NCBI GenBank assembly: GCA_036013505.1
Contig: CP107851.1
Span: 5,296,001 to 5,360,000 of the forward strand
Direction of reading: 5' to 3'
Length of the DNA stretch: 64,000 nucleotides
Origin: Streptomyces sp. NBC_00510
GTDB lineage: Bacteria; Actinomycetota; Actinomycetes; Streptomycetales; Streptomycetaceae
Positions 1-8,727 of this stretch are shown piece by piece (within the stretch, counting starts at the first letter, position 1; every line of letters begins with the position of its first letter). A program made the position numbers and the translations under genes. Under the pieces are notes generated by a model. That model was not told where the DNA came from and did not search any database. It was given only the letters and a program-made list of their open reading frames with translations.

Positions 1-473
1 CCCTCTCCTCGGGTCTCGAGGCCGACTACTACATCGACCTGCGCCGGATCACGCTGGACGCCGAAGCCGCTCCGCTGGTGGGTCAGGTGATGCTCGACGC
101 CACCGCCGACCTGGACTTCGACGCCGTCGGCGGCCTCACCCTCGGCGCCGACCCGGTCGCCACCTCGATGCTGCACGCCGCCGCGGCCCGCGGCCGCCGG
201 CTGGACGCCTTCGTGGTGCGCAAGGCGCAGAAGGCGCACGGCATGCAGCGCCGCATCGAGGGGCCGGACATCAAGGGCCGCCGGGTGCTGGTGGTCGAGG
301 ACACCTCGACCACCGGCGGCTCGCCGCTGACCGCGGTGGAGGCCGCGCGCGAGGCCGGCGCCGAGGTCGTGGCCGTCGCCGTGATCGTCGAGCGGGGCGC
401 CGCCGGGGCCATCGCGGAGGCCGGTCTCCCGTACGTCCGCGCCTTCGGTCTGGACGATCTCGGCCTGGGCTGA
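1..473 (+). CDS. pyrE: Orotate phosphoribosyltransferase, 3' part
   Basis: This is the C-terminal part of orotate phosphoribosyltransferase, which joins orotate and PRPP to make OMP in pyrimidine synthesis (cytoplasmic). The reading frame is open from base 3 with no start, so the N-terminus lies outside the window. The visible part begins LSSGLEADYYIDLR, typical of the substrate-binding region, and continues with GGLTLGADPVA. The PRPP-binding loop follows as VLVVEDTSTTGGS, with the acidic pair and TTGGS expected of type I phosphoribosyltransferases. The C-terminus is intact. A perfect palindrome follows 23 bases after the stop. The assignment is firm because both motifs are present in order. 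Confidence 0.95.
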   Translation, partial: LSSGLEADYYIDLRRITLDAEAAPLVGQVMLDATADLDFDAVGGLTLGADPVATSMLHAAAARGRRLDAFVVRKAQKAHGMQRRIEGPDIKGRRVLVVEDTSTTGGSPLTAVEAAREAGAEVVAVAVIVERGAAGAIAEAGLPYVRAFGLDDLGLG

Positions 474-496
474 TTGGCCGTCTGACCTGCGCTTTC

Positions 497-540
497 CCTC
501 AGGGGTGAAGGGTTTCACGTGAAACCCTTCACCCCTGAGG
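497..540. promoter_or_regulatory. 44-bp perfect palindrome containing a consensus parS (ParB-binding) site
   Basis: The 44 bases are their own reverse complement without a mismatch, centred between 518 and 519. The central 14 bases, 512-525, read GTTTCACGTGAAAC. This is the parS consensus bound by ParB in Streptomyces (established knowledge). The outer arms would also form a very stable hairpin at the end of pyrE, so the element may act as terminator and centromere-like site at once. No T-run follows. No second good match to this motif was found in the window by eye. Confidence 0.85.
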
Positions 541-663
541 TATGTCCGTGCTGCGCAGTGTGTGGAGCTCTCGCGCAAGTCTGCCAAGATGGGGGCGACG
601 ATGACGTCGATCCCAGGTCAGGGTCACTCACCGAACAACCCGCACATCACAAGGAGCGGACAG

Positions 664-1686
<1,023 letters not shown>

Positions 1687-1710
1687 CCGCCCCGCACGGC
1701 GGTACGCACC

Positions 1711-1743
1711 GGGCCTGGCCCTTCCACGCGGAGGGCCGGGCCC
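1711..1743 (+). terminator. Terminator-like hairpin after fba
   Basis: Inverted repeat with arms at 1711-1725 and 1730-1743 and a 4-base loop, one bulge/mismatch, no T-run. It lies 24 bases after the fba stop. GC-rich stems lacking a U-tract are common in Streptomyces. Confidence 0.55.
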
Positions 1744-1747
1744 CGGC

Positions 1748-1753
1748 CATACT
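1748..1753 (+). promoter_or_regulatory. -10 hexamer of a likely leaderless promoter (DUF3151 gene)
   Basis: CATACT, 7 bases before the ATG at 1761. There is no purine-rich ribosome site between them, so transcription probably starts at or next to the start codon. Confidence 0.5.
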
Positions 1754-1760
1754 GGAACCC

Positions 1761-2174
1761 ATGGCCATTCACGAGAACCTGCTCGGGGGACCGCCCCCGA
1801 CGAACCTGCCCGACGACCCCGAGCCGCGCGAGCTGCTCGCCTCGGGAGCGGCCCCCTCCGAGGTCGCCGCCAAGTACCCGGTGTCCTCCCTGGCCTGGGC
1901 GCAGCTCGCGGACGACGCCTTCGAGGGCGGCCGGGTCGTCGAGTCGTACGCCTACGCCCGCACCGGTTACCACCGAGGCCTGGACGCGCTGCGCCGCAAC
2001 GGCTGGAAGGGCCACGGCCCGGTGCCCTGGGAGCACGAGCCCAACCGCGGCTTCCTGCGGGCCCTGCACGCCCTGGCGCGCGCCGCCCAGGCGATCGGCG
2101 AGCAGGAGGAGTACGAGCGCTGCAGCACCTTCCTGCGGGACTCCTCCCAGACCGCCGCCGACACCCTCGGCTGA
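1761..2174 (+). CDS. DUF3151 family protein
   Basis: Small acidic cytoplasmic protein of 137 residues from a family conserved in Actinobacteria; its function is not known. Recognisable segments are the start MAIHENLLGGPPPTNLP, the central SLAWAQLADDAFEGGRVVESYAYARTGYHRGLD and the C-terminal GFLRALHALARAAQAIGE. These resemble helical-repeat (TPR-like) pairs, but I cannot assign a partner. It sits directly after fba, as I recall for other Streptomyces, but has its own -10 hexamer 7 bases before the ATG and no Shine-Dalgarno sequence. It is probably expressed independently from a leaderless transcript. Confidence 0.85.
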   Translation: MAIHENLLGGPPPTNLPDDPEPRELLASGAAPSEVAAKYPVSSLAWAQLADDAFEGGRVVESYAYARTGYHRGLDALRRNGWKGHGPVPWEHEPNRGFLRALHALARAAQAIGEQEEYERCSTFLRDSSQTAADTLG

Positions 2175-2210
2175 GCCACCGCCCCGCCGCTGACCACGGC
2201 ATCCACCCCC

Positions 2211-2240
2211 GACCTGTCCGGCGCGCGCGCCGGGCAGGTC
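2211..2240 (+). terminator. Terminator-like hairpin after the DUF3151 gene
   Basis: Arms 2211-2222 and 2229-2240 pair with one mismatch around a GCGCGC loop, followed by TTG. It lies 37 bases after the stop codon. Confidence 0.6.
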
Positions 2241-2380
2241 TTGCCGTAGCGTGCTGTGACCACGCATGATGCCCGTTGGGCCCGGCGCCGGTAGAGCGCG
2301 GGCCCGAGGGGACCGGGGTCCCGCCGCGACGGCGCGCGGGACAGACCGCTACCCGGTAGCTCGTATCCACGGAGACACCG

Positions 2381-3214
2381 ATGTCCCACCGCCCCGACGT
2401 TTCCCAGGCGGCCCCCGAGGCCCCGAACCTGGACTTCGAAGGGACCACCCCGTACGAGGACTACGTCCAGGCCGACGTCCTCACCCATCTGCAGCACCCC
2501 CGCTCCGACGACCCCGGCGAAATGGTCTTCCTGGTGACCACCCAGGTCATGGAGCTGTGGTTCACCGTCATCGTGCACGAGTGGGAGACCGCCTCCCGTG
2601 CGCTCGCGGCCGACGACCTGCCCACCGCGCTGGCCGCGCTCAAGCGCAGCACCTACGAACTGCAGTCGCTCAACGCCTCGTGGGAGCCGATCGCCCACCT
2701 CACCCCGGCGCAGTTCAACGCCTACCGCGCCGCCCTCGGCGAGGGCTCGGGCTTCCAGTCGGCGATGTACCGGCGCATGGAGTTCCTGCTCGGCGAGAAG
2801 TCCGCGTCGATGCTGGTCCCGCACCGCGGCGCGCCGCGGGTGCACGACGAGCTGCAGAAGGCGCTGCACGAACCCAGCCTCTACGACGAGGTGCTGCGGC
2901 TGCTGGCCCGCCGCGGCCACGACGTCCCGCAGCGCGACGACCTCTCGCAGCGCTACGAGGCCGACCCGGCCGTCGAGCGGGCCTGGCAGGCCGTCTACTC
3001 CGGTGACCAGGAGGGCGAACTCGTCCGGCTGGGCGAGGCGCTGACCGAGGTGGCCGAGCTGGTGTGGCGCTGGCGCAACGACCACCTGGTGGCGACCCGC
3101 CGCGCGATGGGCGCCAAGACCGGCACCGGAGGCTCCGCCGGGGTCTCCTGGCTGGAGAAGCGCGCGACCAAGAACGTGTTCCCCGAGCTCTGGACGGCCC
3201 GCAGCCATGTCTGA
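2381..3214 (+). CDS. kynA: Tryptophan 2,3-dioxygenase
   Basis: Haem enzyme opening the indole ring of L-tryptophan to N-formylkynurenine, the first step of the kynurenine pathway. The 277-residue length fits bacterial TDO. Seen: the N-terminal YEDYVQADVLTHLQHP region, VTTQVMELWF in the substrate pocket, and the C-terminal RNDHLVATRRAMG, where His235 should be the axial haem ligand, followed by GTGGSAG, which contacts the substrate. ATG 2381 is preceded by GGAG at 8-9 bases. The stop overlaps the kynureninase start by 8 bases, so the two are probably translationally coupled. Confidence 0.96.
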   Translation: MSHRPDVSQAAPEAPNLDFEGTTPYEDYVQADVLTHLQHPRSDDPGEMVFLVTTQVMELWFTVIVHEWETASRALAADDLPTALAALKRSTYELQSLNASWEPIAHLTPAQFNAYRAALGEGSGFQSAMYRRMEFLLGEKSASMLVPHRGAPRVHDELQKALHEPSLYDEVLRLLARRGHDVPQRDDLSQRYEADPAVERAWQAVYSGDQEGELVRLGEALTEVAELVWRWRNDHLVATRRAMGAKTGTGGSAGVSWLEKRATKNVFPELWTARSHV

Positions 3215-4430
3215 CGCGATGAAGCCCACCGAGTCCCCGGCGGCGCGGGCCGCCCGCCTCGACACCGCCGACGAGCTGGCCAAGCTCCGCGACCGTTTCG
3301 TGCTGGACGACGTGATCTACCTGGACGGCAACTCGCTGGGCGCACTGCCCGCCGGGGTGCAGGACCGGATGGCGGACGTGGTCGCGCGCGAGTGGGGGCA
3401 GTTGCGCATCCGCTCCTGGACCGAGAGCGGCTGGTGGACGGCACCGGAGCGGATCGGCGACCGCATCGGCGCGCTCATAGGCGCCGCCCCCGGCCAGGTC
3501 GTGGCCGGCGACTCCACCAGCGTCAACGTCTTCAAGGCCGTGGTCGGCGCCGTCCGGATGGCCCAGCAGACCGATCCCGCCCGTGACGAGGTGCTGGTCG
3601 ACGCCGCCACCTTCCCCACGGACGGGTACATCGCGGAGTCCGCCGCCCGTATGACCGGGTGCGCGATCCGCGCGGTCGACGCCGCGGAGGTCGCCGCCGC
3701 GGCGGGCCCGCGCACCGCCGTCGCGCTGGTCAACCACGTGGACTACCGCACCGGCCGGCTGCACGACCTGCCGGCCACCACCGCCGCCGTGCACGCGGCC
3801 GGCGCCCTGGTGGTCTGGGACCTGTGCCACACGGCCGGGGCCCTGCCGGTCGGCCTGGACGAGCACGGCGTGGACCTGGCCGTCGGCTGCACGTACAAGT
3901 ACCTCAACGGCGGCCCCGGCGCGCCAGCGTACCTGTACGTCCGCCGTGACCTGCAGCCGCGCTTCGACTCCCCGCTCCCCGGCTGGAACTCCCACCGCGA
4001 CCCGTTCGCGATGGAGGCCGCCTACCGGCCCGCCGACGGCAGCGTCCGCGGCCGGGTCGGAACCCCGGAGATCCTGTCGCTGCTGGCGCTGGACACGGCC
4101 CTCGACGTCTGGGACGGCGTGTCCCTGGACGCCGTGCGGGCCAAGAGCCTCGCCCTCACCGACTTCTTCCTGGAGTGCGTCGCGGCGTACGTGCCGGAAG
4201 GCGCCGTACGGTCGGTCACCCCGGCCGCGCACGCCGAGCGGGGCAGCCAGGTCGCGCTGCGCTGTTCCGGCGCGGGCGCGGTGATGGGGGAGCTGATCGC
4301 CAGGGGCGTCGTCGGCGACTTCCGCGAGCCGGATATCCTCCGCTTCGGATTCACCCCGCTGTACACACGCTTCGCGGACGCCGAGCGGGCGGCGCGGGTG
4401 CTGGCCCAGGTCCTGGAAGGGACGCGGTAA
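3207..4430 (+). CDS. kynU: Kynureninase
   Basis: PLP-dependent enzyme cleaving L-kynurenine to anthranilate and alanine. The 407-residue length is normal. Motifs seen: LDGNSLGALP near the N-terminus, DSTSVNVFK, the PLP-binding VWDLCHTAGALPV, and the Schiff-base lysine (Lys231) in CTYKYLNGGPGAPA. ATG 3207 is the first start and overlaps the end of the dioxygenase gene. A second ATG at 3219 is possible. The alpha/beta hydrolase gene starts 3 bases after the stop, giving a tight three-gene set from tryptophan to anthranilate. Anthranilate could feed secondary metabolism or re-enter tryptophan synthesis; nothing here decides between the two. Confidence 0.96.
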   Translation: MSDAMKPTESPAARAARLDTADELAKLRDRFVLDDVIYLDGNSLGALPAGVQDRMADVVAREWGQLRIRSWTESGWWTAPERIGDRIGALIGAAPGQVVAGDSTSVNVFKAVVGAVRMAQQTDPARDEVLVDAATFPTDGYIAESAARMTGCAIRAVDAAEVAAAAGPRTAVALVNHVDYRTGRLHDLPATTAAVHAAGALVVWDLCHTAGALPVGLDEHGVDLAVGCTYKYLNGGPGAPAYLYVRRDLQPRFDSPLPGWNSHRDPFAMEAAYRPADGSVRGRVGTPEILSLLALDTALDVWDGVSLDAVRAKSLALTDFFLECVAAYVPEGAVRSVTPAAHAERGSQVALRCSGAGAVMGELIARGVVGDFREPDILRFGFTPLYTRFADAERAARVLAQVLEGTR

Positions 4431-4433
4431 CGC

Positions 4434-5378
4434 ATGTCCGATCCCACCTCGTCGAGCGACACCATTCCGGCAGGCGCCGACGGCCGCGCCGACGCGGTGG
4501 GGCCCCGGTCCGCTCCGCGGGACCCCGCGGAGCGGGCCGCGGCCGAGGAGTCGTCCGCGTTCTCGCACGCCCCCGTCCCCCCGGACGCCACGGCCGCCTA
4601 CGGCGACCACCCGGACCAGGTCGTGGACTTCTACCGTCCGCGGCCCGGAGCGGGCGGCACACGGCCGGGGCCGCTGGTCGTGCTGCTGCACGGCGGCGCC
4701 TGGCGGGCGCCGTACGACAGGACGCACGTCTCACCGCTCGCGGACCTGCTCGCCCGGCACGGCTTCGCGGTGGCCTCGGTGGAGTACCGCCGGGGCAACG
4801 GCGGTACGGTCGCGGGCCGCTGGCCGGACACCTTCGACGACGTGGCGGCCGCCACCGACGCCGTCGCGGCGCTGGCCGTGGCCGCCCTGGGCGAGGACAC
4901 CGTCGACGTCCGGCGGATCGTGCTCACCGGTCACTCGGCCGGCGGCCACCTCGCGCTGTGGGCGGCCGCCCGGCACGTGCTGCCGGCCGGGTCGCGCTGG
5001 CACCGCCCCGGCGCGCCCACGCTGCGCGGCGTCGTGGCGCTCGCGCCCATCGCCGACTTCGAGGCCGCCGTGGAGCGCGACGTGTGCTCCGGGGCGGTCG
5101 CCGAACTGCTGGGCGGGCCCGAACTGCTCGCCGAGCGCCGCGCGGAGACCGACCCGGCCGCGCTGCTGCCCACCGGCATCCCCGTGACCGTCGTGCACGG
5201 CGACCGTGACGAGGTCGTACCGCCGCAGGTCGCGGAGGCCTTCGCGGCGGCATCGGCGAAGGCGGGGGAGGAGGTCCAGCTGACCTTGCTGGCGGGCGTG
5301 GGCCACTTCCCGGTGATCGACCCGGCGGCGGACGCGGCGGCCGTGGTCGCCGAGGAGATCGCCCAGCTCGCCTGGTGA
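4434..5378 (+). CDS. Alpha/beta hydrolase, probable arylformamidase (kynurenine formamidase)
   Basis: 314-residue alpha/beta hydrolase without signal peptide. The oxyanion motif is HGGAW (His86), the nucleophile elbow GHSAGG (Ser168), an Asp in VVHGDRDEVV and the catalytic His291 in GVGHFPV, so the triad is complete. HGGxW is the motif of AFMID-type kynurenine formamidases. The gene begins 3 bases after kynureninase, exactly where the missing middle step of the pathway (N-formylkynurenine to kynurenine plus formate) is needed. The first ~50 residues are low-complexity and probably not part of the fold. Family is seen in the sequence; the substrate is inferred from motif plus context. A general esterase remains possible. 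Confidence 0.8.
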   Translation: MSDPTSSSDTIPAGADGRADAVGPRSAPRDPAERAAAEESSAFSHAPVPPDATAAYGDHPDQVVDFYRPRPGAGGTRPGPLVVLLHGGAWRAPYDRTHVSPLADLLARHGFAVASVEYRRGNGGTVAGRWPDTFDDVAAATDAVAALAVAALGEDTVDVRRIVLTGHSAGGHLALWAAARHVLPAGSRWHRPGAPTLRGVVALAPIADFEAAVERDVCSGAVAELLGGPELLAERRAETDPAALLPTGIPVTVVHGDRDEVVPPQVAEAFAAASAKAGEEVQLTLLAGVGHFPVIDPAADAAAVVAEEIAQLAW

Positions 5379-5463
5379 GGCGCGTCCTCCTGCGGGAGGT
5401 CCTACTTGAGGATGACGCCGCCACATCGTCTTCGCAGGTGACGACGGCGACACGCGGATTGCC

Positions 5464-5469
5464 TACCGT
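5464..5469 (+). promoter_or_regulatory. -10 hexamer of a likely leaderless promoter (sensor kinase)
   Basis: TACCGT, 6 bases before the GTG start at 5476, with no ribosome site in between. Confidence 0.5.
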
Positions 5470-5475
5470 GAGAGC

Positions 5476-6768
5476 GTGACCGAGACAAGCCAGACCTCGC
5501 TGCGGACCGAGCTCCGCATGGCCCGCGGCGCCCTCAGCGGGCTGCGGCACGACCTGATCACCGACGGCTTCGCCTTCCGGCCGATGGCACCGCTGCGCGA
5601 AGGGCACCCGCTGCTCGCCGTGGTGCCGCGCAGGCTCCGGGGGTACGGGCGCTGGATGCCGCACGCGGCGCTGACCTGCTTCACGGTCTTCCTGATGTTC
5701 GTCTCGACGGAGAGCGCGGGCGGGCCGGGCGGCTTCGTGCTGGCCCTGCTGGCCGGTGTGCCCCTGCTCACCACGATGTTCCGGCCGATCGGCGCGTGGT
5801 GGCTGTCCGTCGGTGCCGCGGTGCTCACCGGGGTGTTCAGCTCCGGCTGGTCCTCCACGTATCCGTGGACGGACGCCGGCTTCGTCTCGCACCTGACGGT
5901 GCTGGGCGTGGTGGCGGCGCGCACCAGGGCGCGGGTGGCCGCCGAGATGTGGCTGCTGACCGCCGCTCTGGCGCTGGCCTTCCAGGGGCTGTCGAGCGGG
6001 TACGGGTCGGACCCGTTCATCATGATCTTCCTCTCCGCGGTCGTGCTGTCCGTCGTGTCGGCGGTGCGCGGGCTGCGCCAGTCCCGGCAGGAGGTCGCCG
6101 CCCAGGTCGCCGTGACCGAGGTCGAGCGGACCCGGCGCACGCTGCTGGAGGAGCGCACGACCATCGCCCGTGAGCTGCACGACGTCGTCGCCCACCACAT
6201 GTCCGTGATCGCGATCCAGGCGGAGGCCGCGCCGTACCGGGTGGAGGACCCGCCCGAGGAACTGACCAAGAGCTTCTCGATCATCCGCGAGAACGCCGTC
6301 ATCGCCCTGACCGAGCTGCGCCGCGTCCTCGGGGTCGTACGTGCCGAGGACTACCAGGCCCCCGACGCGCCGCAGCCGACCCTCGCCGACCTGGACCGGC
6401 TCGTGGCCAACGTGCGCGAGGCGGGGCTGGAGGTGGAGCGGACGGTGACCGGCGCGGTGCGCGAGCTGCCGCAGGGAGTGGAGCTGTCGGCGTACCGGAT
6501 CATCCAGGAGGCGCTGAGCAACAGCCTGCGGCACGCGCCGGGCGCCGCCGCCCGGGTCGAGGTGAGTTACGTCCTCGGCGGGCTCGGGCTGCGCGTCGTC
6601 AACGGCCCGCCGCGCGGCCTGGTGAAACCGTCACCCGGAGCGGGACACGGCATAGCCGGCATGCGGGAGCGGGTGGCGATGCTGAGCGGCGAGATGACCG
6701 ACGGGCCAACCGAGGACGGCGGCTACGAGGTCTCCGTGTTCATCCCGGTCCCCGGGGAGCGTGCATGA
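5476..6768 (+). CDS. Two-component sensor histidine kinase, NarL/DesK type
   Basis: Membrane sensor kinase of 430 residues. About four to five hydrophobic segments lie between residues ~55 and 200 with short loops, so there is no large extracellular sensor domain. The dimerisation/phosphoacceptor motif of the HisKA_3 family follows: RTTIARELHDVVAHH with phospho-His at residue 235. The C-terminal HATPase has the N-box YRIIQEALSNSLRHA and a G-box around GAGHGIAGMRERV. GTG 5476 is used because a -10 hexamer lies 6 bases upstream. The stop overlaps the regulator start (ATGA), so the pair is co-translated. The signal is unknown. Confidence 0.93.
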   Translation: MTETSQTSLRTELRMARGALSGLRHDLITDGFAFRPMAPLREGHPLLAVVPRRLRGYGRWMPHAALTCFTVFLMFVSTESAGGPGGFVLALLAGVPLLTTMFRPIGAWWLSVGAAVLTGVFSSGWSSTYPWTDAGFVSHLTVLGVVAARTRARVAAEMWLLTAALALAFQGLSSGYGSDPFIMIFLSAVVLSVVSAVRGLRQSRQEVAAQVAVTEVERTRRTLLEERTTIARELHDVVAHHMSVIAIQAEAAPYRVEDPPEELTKSFSIIRENAVIALTELRRVLGVVRAEDYQAPDAPQPTLADLDRLVANVREAGLEVERTVTGAVRELPQGVELSAYRIIQEALSNSLRHAPGAAARVEVSYVLGGLGLRVVNGPPRGLVKPSPGAGHGIAGMRERVAMLSGEMTDGPTEDGGYEVSVFIPVPGERA

Positions 6769-7433
6769 CCGGGAACACCATCCGGGTGCTGATCGCGGAC
6801 GACCAGATGATGGTCCGCGAGGGCTTCTCGGTGCTGCTGGGCGCCCAGCCGGACATCGAGGTCGTCGGCGAGGCCGTCGACGGACGGCAGGCGATCGAGC
6901 AGGTGGCGGCGCTGCGGCCGGACGTCGTGCTGATGGACATCCGGATGCCCGAGCTCAACGGCCTGGAGGCCACCCGCGAGATCGTCGCCGCGGACGCCGA
7001 CGCGAAGGTGCTCGTGCTGACCACCTTCGACCTGGACGAGTACGTCTACCAGGCGCTGCGCGCGGGCGCCTCCGGCTTCCTGCTCAAGGACGCCTCGGCC
7101 CGTCAGCTCGCGGACGGCGTGCGGATCGTGGCGGCCGGCGACGCGCTGCTGGCCCCGGCGATCACCAAGCGGCTGATCACCGAGTTCAACCGGCTGGGCA
7201 CCCCCCGGCCGCCCGCCCAGGACCGGGTCGGGGAGCTCACCGAGCGCGAGACCGAGGTGCTCGTGCTGGTCGCCCAGGGACTGTCGAACGCGGAGATCGC
7301 CGACCATCTGGTGGTCGCCGAGTCGACGGTCAAGACGCACGTGAGCCGGGTCCTGGTGAAGCTGGGGCTGCGCGACCGGACCCAGGCGGCGGTCTTCGCG
7401 TACGAGGCGCGGCTGGTCACCCCGGGCGGCTGA
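6765..7433 (+). CDS. Response regulator, NarL/LuxR family
   Basis: Partner of the preceding kinase; 222 residues. The receiver domain spans ~1-120 with the acidic pair in LIADDQMM, phosphoacceptor Asp58 in VVLMDIRMP, the conserved Thr in VLTTFD and Lys in FLLKD. The LuxR-type DNA-binding domain covers ~155-215: LTERETEVLVLVAQGLSNAEI, then STVKTHVSRVLVKL. It starts inside the stop of the kinase gene. Targets cannot be read from the sequence. The P450 gene immediately downstream has its own -10 hexamer and may or may not be regulated by it. Confidence 0.95.
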   Translation: MTGNTIRVLIADDQMMVREGFSVLLGAQPDIEVVGEAVDGRQAIEQVAALRPDVVLMDIRMPELNGLEATREIVAADADAKVLVLTTFDLDEYVYQALRAGASGFLLKDASARQLADGVRIVAAGDALLAPAITKRLITEFNRLGTPRPPAQDRVGELTERETEVLVLVAQGLSNAEIADHLVVAESTVKTHVSRVLVKLGLRDRTQAAVFAYEARLVTPGG

Positions 7434-7445
7434 ACGGGCGGAGGG

Positions 7446-7451
7446 TAGTCT
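7446..7451 (+). promoter_or_regulatory. -10 hexamer of a likely leaderless promoter (P450)
   Basis: TAGTCT, 6 bases before the ATG at 7458. The upstream gene ends at 7433. Confidence 0.55.
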
Positions 7452-7457
7452 CCGCAC

Positions 7458-8675
7458 ATGAGCAGCACTGCCACCGCCTTCGATCCCTGGTCGCCGCAGT
7501 TCGTCGCCGACCCCTACCCCGCGTACGCCCGGCTGCGCGCGGAGGGGCGCGCCCACTGGTTCGAGCCGAGCCGGCAGTGGCTCATCCCGCACTTCGCGGA
7601 CGTCAGCGCGCTGCTGCGGGACCGGCGGCTCGGGCGGACGTACCTGCACCGCTTCACCCACGAGGAGTTCGGCCGCACCGCGCCGCCGCCGGAGCACGAG
7701 CCCTTCACCACGCTCAACGGCAACGGCCTGCTCGACCTGGAGGCCCCCGACCACACCCGCATCCGGCGGCTGGTCTCCAAGGCGTTCACCCCGCGCACGG
7801 TCGAGCGGCTCACGCCGACCGTGCAGCGGCTCGCCGGGGAGCTGGTGGAGCGGCTGGTCGCGGAGGGCGGCGGCGACCTCATCGCCACGGTCGCGGAACC
7901 GCTGCCGGTGGCCGTCATCGCCGAGATGCTGGGGATACCGGCCGCGGACCGGCATCTGCTGCGGCCCTGGTCGGCCGACATCGTCGGGATGTTCGAGCTC
8001 AACCCCTCCGAGGAGGCCGCGCGCCGGGCGGTCCGCGCGAGCGAGGAGTTCTCCGCCTACCTGCGCGAGCTGATCGCCGAACGCCGCAAGGCGCCCGGCG
8101 AGGACCTGATCAGCGCGCTGATCGCCGCGCACGACGAGGGCGACCGGCTCACCGAGCAGGAGATGGTCTCCACCTGCGTGCTGCTGCTGAACGCGGGCCA
8201 CGAGGCGACCGTCAACACCACCGGCAACGGCTGGTGGACGCTCTTCCGGCACCCCGAGCAGCTGGCGGAGCTGCGCGCGGCACGGGAGGAGCTGCTGCCG
8301 ACGGCGATCGAGGAGCTGCTGCGCTTCGACACCCCGCTGCAGATGTTCGAGCGCTGGGTGCTGGACGACATCGAGGTGGGCGGCACGGTGATCCCGCGCG
8401 GCAGCGAGGTGGCGCTGCTCTTCGGCTCCGCCAACCGCGACCCGGAGCGCTTCCCCGACCCCGACCGGCTGGACCTCTCCCGCGCCGACAACCCGCACAT
8501 CACCTTCGGCGCCGGCATCCACTACTGCCTCGGCGCGCCGCTGGCCCGCATCGAACTCGCCGCGTCCTTCACGGCGCTGCTGCGCCGCGCCCCGCGGCTG
8601 GAGCTCGCGGCGGAGCCCGCCTGGAACGAGGGCTACGTCATCCGCGGTCTGCGCGAACTGCGCGTCACCTGTTAG
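7458..8675 (+). CDS. Cytochrome P450
   Basis: Soluble class I P450 of 405 residues, the normal length of Streptomyces CYPs. Seen: the I-helix oxygen-binding groove LLNAGHEATVNTTGNG near residue 245, the K-helix ExxR in AIEELLRFD, and the haem loop FGAGIHYCLGAPLARIE with axial Cys357. The I-helix has AGHEAT where AGHET is usual, so one Ala is inserted next to the catalytic acid/Thr pair. No ferredoxin or reductase gene is adjacent. The substrate cannot be told. Transcription is probably independent, from a -10 site 6 bases before the ATG. Confidence 0.95.
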   Translation: MSSTATAFDPWSPQFVADPYPAYARLRAEGRAHWFEPSRQWLIPHFADVSALLRDRRLGRTYLHRFTHEEFGRTAPPPEHEPFTTLNGNGLLDLEAPDHTRIRRLVSKAFTPRTVERLTPTVQRLAGELVERLVAEGGGDLIATVAEPLPVAVIAEMLGIPAADRHLLRPWSADIVGMFELNPSEEAARRAVRASEEFSAYLRELIAERRKAPGEDLISALIAAHDEGDRLTEQEMVSTCVLLLNAGHEATVNTTGNGWWTLFRHPEQLAELRAAREELLPTAIEELLRFDTPLQMFERWVLDDIEVGGTVIPRGSEVALLFGSANRDPERFPDPDRLDLSRADNPHITFGAGIHYCLGAPLARIELAASFTALLRRAPRLELAAEPAWNEGYVIRGLRELRVTC

Positions 8676-8694
8676 GACCTGTCCTCCGGTCGCT

Positions 8695-8724
8695 GCGGGA
8701 CCCGGCCTGGTGGCCGGGTCCCGC
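8695..8724. terminator. Bidirectional terminator-like hairpin between P450 and ABC permease
   Basis: Perfect 13-base arms, 8695-8707 and 8712-8724, with loop TGGT. It sits between two convergent genes whose stops are at 8675 and 8728, so it can serve both. Confidence 0.7.
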
Positions 8725-8727
8725 GGC

